A stretch of DNA of 15,202 nt from contig CAYSPM010000058.1 in NCBI GenBank assembly GCA_964432925.1, positions 1 to 15,202 of the forward strand. Reading direction: 5' to 3'. Positions 1-7,900 of the stretch are shown here, in pieces. The stretch comes from CAYNTC01 sp964432925 (lineage in GTDB: Bacteria; Planctomycetota; Phycisphaerae; Sedimentisphaerales; Anaerobacaceae). Position numbers and translations under genes: made by a program. Under the pieces are notes generated by a model, which was not told the DNA's origin, did not search any database, and saw nothing but the letters and a program-made list of their open reading frames with translations. Positions within the stretch are counted from its first letter, which is position 1, and every line of letters starts with the position of its first letter.

Positions 1-2
1 CC

Positions 3-920
3 GCCGAACAGTGCAAAAAGATTCTTGCTTCTATCGCACGATTCAATAAGTGCGTGATAATCCTGACCGGCGGTGAGCCAATGGAACGGTCCGATATTTA
101 CGAACTTATCAAATATGGTAGAGGTCTCGGTCTGCGGATGGTGATGGCTACCTGCGGATACCTGATCGATAAAGACTCCATCGCAAAGCTAACAGAAGCT
201 GGCATACTTGCTTTATCCTTTTCGCTGGATGGCTCGTCAGCAGAAACACACGACAAATTCAGGCAGGCAAATGGCGCTTTTGACGCCGTGATTCGTGCAA
301 CCGACATCGCCCAGTCAGCAGGCATGCGCTTTCAAATAAATTCCACAATCTGCAAAATCAATATCGACGAAGTAACCGGCATAATTGAATTGGCCAAAAG
401 ACTGGGGGCCTACTGCTTCGATGCCTTTATTTTGGTACCGACCGGCAGGGGTAAGGAAATAGCCGATGAGATTCTCGACCCAATACAGTATGAGGTCCTG
501 CTCAATGAGCTGCTTCGTTTGAAGCTCGAATCAACGATCGAAGTGCGGGTGACCTGTGGGCCGCAGTTTGCGCGGATATGCGAACAGGCAAGAGCAAAAA
601 AACTGCTCGGCAAAGTCAGTGGCTGTATGGGCGGCAGAGGCTTCGGCTTTATCAGCTATCGTGGCGACGTCCAAACCTGTGGGTTCCTTGACATATCGGC
701 AGGTAATTTAATTGAAAATGGATTTGACTTTGAAAAGATATGGCTGGAGTCTGAATTTCTAAAGGAAATTCGCGATGTATCTTTGTACAAGGGATTTTGT
801 GGCGCGTGTGAGTATCTTGGTTTGTGTGGAGGCTGCAGAGCAAGGGCCTATGCACTCAGTGGTGATTATTTAGCTTCGGACCCTGTCTGTATTTATCGAG
901 ACAAAGGAGATAAAGACTGA
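3..920 (+). CDS. Radical SAM heme-biosynthesis protein (AhbD/AhbC/NirJ-like), 5' truncated
   Basis: The frame is open from the first full codon at 3 to TGA at 918-920, giving 305 visible residues. The N-terminus, with the CxxxCxxC motif that binds the radical SAM [4Fe-4S] cluster, lies upstream of the window. The GTG at 54 is internal and not a start, because homologous sequence continues upstream of it. Visible marks are the SAM-binding TGGEP strand (about nt 66-80), a GCMGG...SYRGDVQTCGFLD stretch (about nt 621-692), and the SPASM-like C-terminus with CGACEYLGLCGGCRARA (about nt 798-850) that ligates an auxiliary Fe-S cluster. Proteins of this type remove propionate side chains: AhbC makes Fe-coproporphyrin III and AhbD makes heme. 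The VQTCGFLD/RARAYALSGDYLA pattern leans to AhbD (NirJ2 type), but AhbC is not excluded. The next gene is a siroheme decarboxylase, which supports the siroheme-dependent heme pathway in the cytoplasm. Confidence 0.82.
   Translation, partial: AEQCKKILASIARFNKCVIILTGGEPMERSDIYELIKYGRGLGLRMVMATCGYLIDKDSIAKLTEAGILALSFSLDGSSAETHDKFRQANGAFDAVIRATDIAQSAGMRFQINSTICKINIDEVTGIIELAKRLGAYCFDAFILVPTGRGKEIADEILDPIQYEVLLNELLRLKLESTIEVRVTCGPQFARICEQARAKKLLGKVSGCMGGRGFGFISYRGDVQTCGFLDISAGNLIENGFDFEKIWLESEFLKEIRDVSLYKGFCGACEYLGLCGGCRARAYALSGDYLASDPVCIYRDKGDKD
904..910 (+). promoter_or_regulatory. Ribosome binding site that fixes a CTG start for ahbAB
   Basis: AAGGAGA lies inside the end of the radical SAM gene. 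Its GGAG core (906-909) ends 7 nt before CTG at 917-919. There is no comparable SD before the downstream in-frame TTG at 974. An in-frame TAA at 911-913 prevents any start further upstream. Confidence 0.6.
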
Positions 921-1897
921 GTATCCGTTTAACTTCATTTCAAAAACAACTCTGCAATGCGCTTCAAAGTGGCTTGCCAATATGCCGGCGGCCGTTCGCC
1001 GAGATAGCAAAGACCTTGGATAGCAATGAAAGCCAGGTCTTGAAGCAGGCAAGCGAACTGAGCAGGCTCGGCGTTATTCGGCGCATTTCTGCTATTGTAA
1101 ATTATTATGCGCTGGGCATAACAAGCACACTGGTTGCTGCACATGTGCCACAGAAGAATATCAAGGAGGTAGTCGCAGCAATCAACGCTCTAAAAGGTGT
1201 TTCGCACAATTATTTGCGGAACAATTACTACAATTTATGGTTCACGCTGCAAGCTGAGACGTCCGAGCAGATTGGGGTCACGCTACTGAGCCTGTCGGGA
1301 CAACTCGGCATTGATTTTCACAATCTGCCGGTTAAGCAAGTTTTCAAACTTGATGTTCGTTTCGATGCTGAAAGCCAAGGACAGGCATTGCTTCGGGATG
1401 TCAGTGAGGCTCCGCAGGATGGGAATGTTCGGCTAAATAAAAATCAAAAATTAGTTCTTTCGAAATTGCAGGATGATTTAGCTCTGGTCGCCAAGCCATT
1501 TGAGTTTATACGCAGTGACATTCTGAACGAAGAAGGTGTTTTGAAGATCATAACCGACCTTGTGGATAAAGGTGTTATTCGGCGAATCGCTGGCGTGGTG
1601 GACCATCGCAAGTTGGGTTTTACTGCGAACGTACTATTCGCATGTAAAGTGCCACAGGACAGAGTCGTAGTAACTGGCAAGAGACTCGCTAACCTTTCAG
1701 CAGTAAGTCATTGTTACGAAAGGCAAACATTCGAAGGCTGGCCGTATAATCTATTTGCAATGATGCATGGCCGCAGTATGGGCGACATACAACGGGTCAT
1801 AGCGAAATTCACCAAAGCCGAGGCAGTAGAATCATTCCTACTTCTACCGACGGTGACCGAACTCAAGAAGCAACCTGTAAAGCACCAGTTCTATTAA
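917..1897 (+). CDS. ahbAB: Fused siroheme decarboxylase AhbA-AhbB (Lrp/AsnC-like fold)
   Basis: The protein has 326 residues from the proposed CTG start. Two Lrp/AsnC-type halves lie in tandem. The N half (about 1-160) has an HTH-like segment at 20-55, RRIS at 55-58, and the AhbA/NirD signature SHNYLRNNYYNLWFTL at 96-111. The C half (about 170-326) has IRRIAGVVDHRKLGF at 221-235 and the AhbB-type SHCYER at 264-269, WPYNLF at 275-280 and HGR at 284-286. In the family, AhbA and AhbB form a heterodimer that decarboxylates siroheme to didecarboxysiroheme; here both halves are one chain, as in NirDL-type fusions. The residues coded between 917 and 973 (ending LCNALQSGLPICRRPFAEIA across the junction) match the usual AhbA N-terminus, so a TTG start at 974 would remove a conserved helix. 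The CTG overlaps the upstream stop by 4 nt, which suggests translational coupling. A link to denitrification heme d1 (NirDLGH) is less likely, because no nir genes are seen. Confidence 0.85.
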   Translation: MSIRLTSFQKQLCNALQSGLPICRRPFAEIAKTLDSNESQVLKQASELSRLGVIRRISAIVNYYALGITSTLVAAHVPQKNIKEVVAAINALKGVSHNYLRNNYYNLWFTLQAETSEQIGVTLLSLSGQLGIDFHNLPVKQVFKLDVRFDAESQGQALLRDVSEAPQDGNVRLNKNQKLVLSKLQDDLALVAKPFEFIRSDILNEEGVLKIITDLVDKGVIRRIAGVVDHRKLGFTANVLFACKVPQDRVVVTGKRLANLSAVSHCYERQTFEGWPYNLFAMMHGRSMGDIQRVIAKFTKAEAVESFLLLPTVTELKKQPVKHQFY

Positions 1898-1919
1898 CAA
1901 GGTTCCTTCAAAGCGGCGC

Positions 1920-1951
1920 AAAAAAAAGAGGCAGGTCGAATGACCTGCCTC
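1920..1951 (-). terminator. Intrinsic terminator of the giant exported protein gene
   Basis: On the minus strand a perfect 10-bp stem (GAGGCAGGTC, 1942-1951 paired with 1928-1937, loop 1938-1941) is followed at once by eight U residues (complement of A 1920-1927). It lies about 50 nt past the TAA at 1998. In the plus direction the hairpin is not followed by a U tract, so it should not terminate the converging ahb operon efficiently. Confidence 0.9.
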
Positions 1952-1997
1952 GATTGCTTCAAAATCAAACATACCGTACGTTCGTTTGAAAAGACGA

Positions 1998-4900
1998 TTA
2001 ATATACACACTCCTCTGACTCTGAAAACAGCACAAATGACATATCCTCGCTACCGTCGGTCTGGTCGAGCAACTGCTGCCAAGTCCATTCACTCTGCTGA
2101 TCCCGGTATCCCGACACCGCACCGTTACCGAAGTTATGTGGATGATTCGTCCAGCCCCACGGATATTCAATGGCTGTTGACTCGTCGTAGACTGCAACCA
2201 CGCTGAACCAATAGACCTCATCGACATCCTCCTGGCAGAACCAGTCTTCTTCAGGAAGTCGCACTGAATAACGGAACACCGGTTCATGGGCCAGATCGGT
2301 GCCGCTGGACAACGGGTACTTGTCATAGCCAACCATTACCTCGTCATAATCATAGGCCTTGTACTCCCATATCTTTTGGCCTGGATGACTAAGGGTACTG
2401 ATTGGATAAGGCTCGTCCGTCCAAATCGACAGTAGGAAGTAGTCCGGCTTTGTCGGACTTGGTTGCTGCTGACACTGACAGGCTTCGAACTCATAGTCAA
2501 TATAGCTGCCCCACCATGCCACTGCCGTTATCGGATCACGCTGCTCACAGAGCCAATCGTCCGCCACAAGACGACTGATTTGCAGCTCCTTCGTTGCCTG
2601 TCCTGTGCCAACTGCGAACGCCAGGTCGATTCGCGCACCAGTTCGCGGGTTTTTCAGTGTACCCCAATTATTTGGTGCCGGTTGGCTACCTTGGGCCCAG
2701 ACGGCGATATCATTCCACGCTAAGCTTGAGCGCGTTGACTTCCAGCCAAACCGCACCCGCCCCGTCGATTGTGTTTCTGGCTTAACTTGAACAGCCAGCC
2801 AATATATTACCTGTTTTCCCGGAGACCCCTGCTGATTAAACGCAACGCCTGAGTCTATGTTGAAGTCGTACTGCCAGCAAGTCTTATCAACAACGGATTG
2901 GTAGTATTGAGGCACAGTGCATGGCACCATCCACCTTGAGTATAGATAGTCCTCATACTCGCTTACTGTAAACTGTCCCTTTTTGAAATCTTTGCGCCAT
3001 AATAGACTTCCAGGCGTACTATAACCTGTCGTGCTTTCGCTGGCAGGAATATCTTCATAAATGCTCAGCGTAAATGTCACAGATTCCGGATCGCCATCCG
3101 GCATCACATCACTATACCATGCACCCCAAACCCGTATATTCGTTAGCGGACCGGTCGTCGTGCAAGGGAAATCATCCGCGAGAATCTGAGTCGGCCATGT
3201 GTCACTTGTGTTAGTCTTTGTGGCATCAACGTCAATAGCCAGAGAGGATAGATGTGCTTCTTGGACGTACTTAAACACCTGTTCCGTAGTACTTACATTT
3301 ATGCCCAAGGATTCCTCATCCTCGTAATGTGACCATTGTCGTAATCCAGTAAATGGTTGTTCATATTTCAAGTAATCTGGATCTGTGTCAAGCTCAAAGG
3401 CCATGTCATAACATTGAGGCTCTCCACATAGCGCGCTGTCCTTGATAGGAGTTATCGTAAGGGGATCAAGCACCTTGCCTGGGCTTATCGTACCATCTAA
3501 GCTGAAGGTAACTGCACAATCCATCCAGGGCTGTGGTCGAGTCTTCCATCCCCAAACGTAGCTACTAGGAGCATCGCCACTGTAGATCGCGGAAATACTA
3601 ATCCAGAATATATCCCCATCATTTGGATCCTGCCAGAAATACTCCTCAGGGTCGAGCTGGACATAGTATTCGAAGCAGGTATCCGAAGGTCTCTGTGGGA
3701 ATTGATCACTTCCTACCTTCTGCTCGTTCACCGTATCAGCGGCCACCTCGACCTGCCATAACAGCGTGTTTGGCCGACTGAACGAGGTATCACCTTCCAG
3801 ATCGGCAGGCGTATTTGACCAGAACGCGATTTGCCAGGCTACCGGCTGATCCTGCGGCGGCTCAGCACCATCCCAGCTTTGATACGAACCCCACCAGTGG
3901 ATTGAGGATATTGGAATATTGCCCAGACACCGGAAATCATCAGCAACTACTCGGCCAGTAACATTACTAATGCTAAGAGCGTTTTTTAATATGGTTTTGA
4001 GTATCTCAAGATCGCCAGAGCCACTCCAGTAATCCTCATTTGGCGAATTGATAAAGAAGATCAATTCGCCTGCATCGACTGCCTTGGTTACAAGACACGG
4101 ATAACCATCACCATTTTCAACGATAGTCTTGGCAGTAGAATCAGTAATACGCGCCATATAGTAAGAAGCGTTGTCGTTAGCGAAGTTATATGTTGACGGA
4201 AGTCCTGATGCAAGTGAATCAGTTGAACTGACCACCTTAATGTCTGGCGAACCTGACACTTTTCGCCAGGAACGAACAGCTGTGTTTATTTTAATGAAGT
4301 TGTTATTCAGGCCCTGTGCAAATGAGATGTAATTCGTCCCACCTAAAAGAATCAGCTTGGCACCTGTCTCGATGTGGTCTGCAAGATGATCCATATCAGC
4401 CTCATCGGCCTGACCTCCATCCATGCCGAGAATTACCGTAGTGTATGGTGAGAAGTCAATACTTGAGAGGTTATCGGTTGAGACAAAGTCATAAGAGTGA
4501 CCAAACGAGTCAAGGGCAGCAAGGACAGAACCGGAAATGCCCATTCTTGTCTCGATTACCAACGTCTGATTACCTGATGCAAGCTTTGTCGCCCGGATCC
4601 GCTTGGCATAGACCCCGGCCCCTGCTGAACTCGTTCCATCCAAGTCAGAGACCTCAGCCGATACTTTCTCTGCGGTCTTTTTCACGGCGGAAGATGAAAT
4701 GGAGGGGGCAGTATCAGTTTCATCAATATCATCGAATATGGAAGCCTCATTGTCACTGTCCCAGCCCACCGCATCTCCGGGGTCGCGAAGCTCAACAACC
4801 TTTGCCTGGGCATTAGACATCATAGAAGCCGCTGAAGTTACAGATATCTGCACAACGCTTGGCTTGCAACGTTCGACAGTATCCACGTAAACGTGTTCGA

Positions 4901-7900
4901 ACCCACGGAAGGCAATACCACCACTGGTGTAAGTATCACTAGACGCCGTAACTGTATTGAGCAATGTCGTTCCGTCGCTGTCGTAAAGATTCCCTACGAT
5001 ATCGCCGCCGATGCCCCATTCTACCTCCAAACGGTACCACTTGTTGGATGCCCAGTACTGAGAAACGGATCCAATTGTATTATAGCTGTATCCCACGTTC
5101 TTCTGAATCAAGAACGTGTTGCTATTCGCTGCGGCAATGATGCAATACGTTCCGCCGGCTGTAGCACCAAAGCCACAATAGGCCCTGCCCAAAGTCTCAT
5201 CATCCAACAGCTTGACCCAGTAGGAAATCGTATCTCCCTGAGCAACTTGTACATCTGGATCGTCACGATATATCCACTTAGCGGCAGTGCCCGGATTTGA
5301 ATCCTCCAGACCGTACGCACCATCATGAGCTGCAGCGGCGGTGACAGAATGTGTATCGCCTGAAGGCACCGAATATTCCGCAATGTCGCCATCCTCGAAA
5401 TTTTCAATAACAACGCATGCACCGCCGGCATAAGAGAAGTAGGACGGCTCGTCCCAGCCACAGAACACCGGCGTCTCACTTCGCGGATCAATCTCGATAG
5501 GTGGCTGAGACCACTTAATGTGCTCGACAGTCGGTTCAGGTTCATACCCGATTGTCACAGAGTAATCCTCGACTTCACCATCTGGTGCTGAGCCATAATA
5601 GTTCAATCCACCAGCCGTGCTGAAACGGAACCGTGCAAAGGTCGTGATGCCTAACGTGGCTGTGCTCGGTACAGAAAAACTAAGTGAGTTCAATCCTGCC
5701 GATAAAAGCTGCGATGAAAAAATCTTGTCGCCTGCATCAATCCACTTGCCGTTGCCATCGAAATCGACCCAAGCATCCAGGCGTCCTGTCTTACTGGCCG
5801 ATATCTTGACGTTCGCCGTCTGTCCAGGTACCAACTGCGACGTGAATGTAACGCCATCTTCGTCGTCATTGCCATCGTTGTCATCGCCTGTTGCCGTGGC
5901 GTTCGGCTGACCATCAAGATCAACATCAACGCCGGCGCCCAAATACATTTGAGGCGAAGAAGGCACCAGATGTCGGGCGCCGTTAGCCGACAGCGTCGTA
6001 AGATAAGGTGCTTGTGGAGCATCGCCAAAATCAAAATCCTCAACCTGTACAGCCTCGCAACTGATGCTCAACTTGCCTACACCGGTCTCGCTGCCGTAGC
6101 CACCAATCTCGATCAGGTAATGCTTTCCCGTAGTCGCATTAAACGTAATCTCCGACTGCCAACCACAAAAGTCATCATTGCACTCGATCAGATCACTCTG
6201 GCTCGGGTAGCATCCACAACCATCGTAGACCGCGAGCATGGTATCATAACTGCTGCCGCACAGACTTACCGTGGCCTCGCCGGTGCACGTAGCGGTATAG
6301 CAGTACCAAATATTCGGGGCGTGTGTGCAGTGACCAGGGCCATCGAACGTGGCAAGCGTAGTGTCAAACGGCCGGTTAGTTGTGTTACCTATCGGCGTTG
6401 CGTCATCACAGTCGTCGTTTGGTAGACCTTGCGTTTCGCAACTGATGTTCAAAACGCCCTGCCCATTTTCACTGCCATATCCGCCAATCTCGATTAGATA
6501 GTGGCTGCCGGCAGTCGCAGTGAACGTAATCTCCGATTGCCAGCCACAGTAGTCATCGTTGCACTCGATCAGATCGCCCTGGCTCGGGTAGCATCCACAA
6601 CCATCGTAGACTGCGAGCATGGTGTCATAGCTACTGCCACACAGACTTACCGTGGCCTCGCCGGTGCACGTAGCGGTATAGCAGTACCAAATATTCGGGG
6701 CGTGTGTGCAGTGACCAGGGCCATCGAACGTGGCAAGCGTAGTGTCAAACGGCCGGTTAGTTGTGTTACCTATCGGCGTTGCGTCATCACAGTCGTCGTT
6801 TGGTAGACCTTGCGTTTCGCAACTGATGTTCAAAACGCCCTGCCCATTTTCACTGCCATATCCGCCAATCTCGATTAGATAGTGGCTGCCGGCAGTCGCA
6901 GTGAACGTAATCTCCGATTGCCAGCCACAGTAGTCATCGTTGCACTCGATCAGATCGCCCTGGCTCGGGTAGCATCCACAACCATCGTAGACTGCGAGCA
7001 TGGTGTCATAGCTACTGCCACAGAGGCTGACTGTGACGTTGCCCGTACACGAAGGAGTATAACAATACCAGATATTTGGAGCGTGAGTGCAGTGGCCAGG
7101 CCCGTCGAATGTCGCAGTCGTTGTGTCAAACGACATATCCGTTACCTCACCTATCGACTTAGCATCATCGCAGTCGTCGTTATCAGCCTGCTGTGCTTCG
7201 CAATTAATACTTAACTTACCTTGGCCAGTTTCGTTACCGTAACCTCCAATTTCAATCAAGTAATGCTTTCCTTCAGTTGCAGAAAACGTAATCTCCGATT
7301 GCCAACCGCAATAGTCGTCGTTGCACTCGATCATGTCGCCTTCGCTCGGGTAGCATCCGCAACCATCGTAGACCGCGAGCATAGTGTCATAACTGCTACC
7401 GCATAGGCTGACTGTTACATCACCTGTGCAAGTGGCAGTGTAACAATACCATATATTCGGTGCATGAGTACAGTGACCAGGCCCATCGAAAGTCGCGCCA
7501 GTGGTATCAAATGCCTTATTCGTCACATTACCGATCGGCTCTGCGTCTGCACAGTCGTCATTCGATACTGACGGGCCCTCTTCGCTTGTAAGCATAAATG
7601 ACATATCCATAAGGCGATACTGCAAGGGGTGGCCAGCCGAAAAATGCATTGTCCACCATTCCTCTGGAATGCCCGATCCATAACCCCTCACACCACATCC
7701 ATTAGATTGCTGCATCCATTGTCGATTCTTCCAACCAAATTCACCGTTAATCGTACTTACTTCACGAACGAGCAGCCAGTAGATTACTGGCTCACTGACA
7801 GAACCTTGCTGTGTAAACGCCTCTTCAGGATCGATATCAATATCTAATTGCCAGACCTCTGTATCATCATCAGAAATCAGGCTACCACTGGTATGACCAA

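Noticed and set aside
5949..7406. A series of plus-strand open frames with near-identical translations (MAAGSRSERN... type).
   Set aside because: They are antisense shadows of the 127-residue repeats; the likeness comes from the repeated minus-strand coding sequence, and they lack SDs and family resemblance.
6039..7562. Regular 381-bp direct repeats as a possible CRISPR-like or satellite array.
   Set aside because: The units are far too long, code in frame for a Cys-rich domain, and have no unique spacers.
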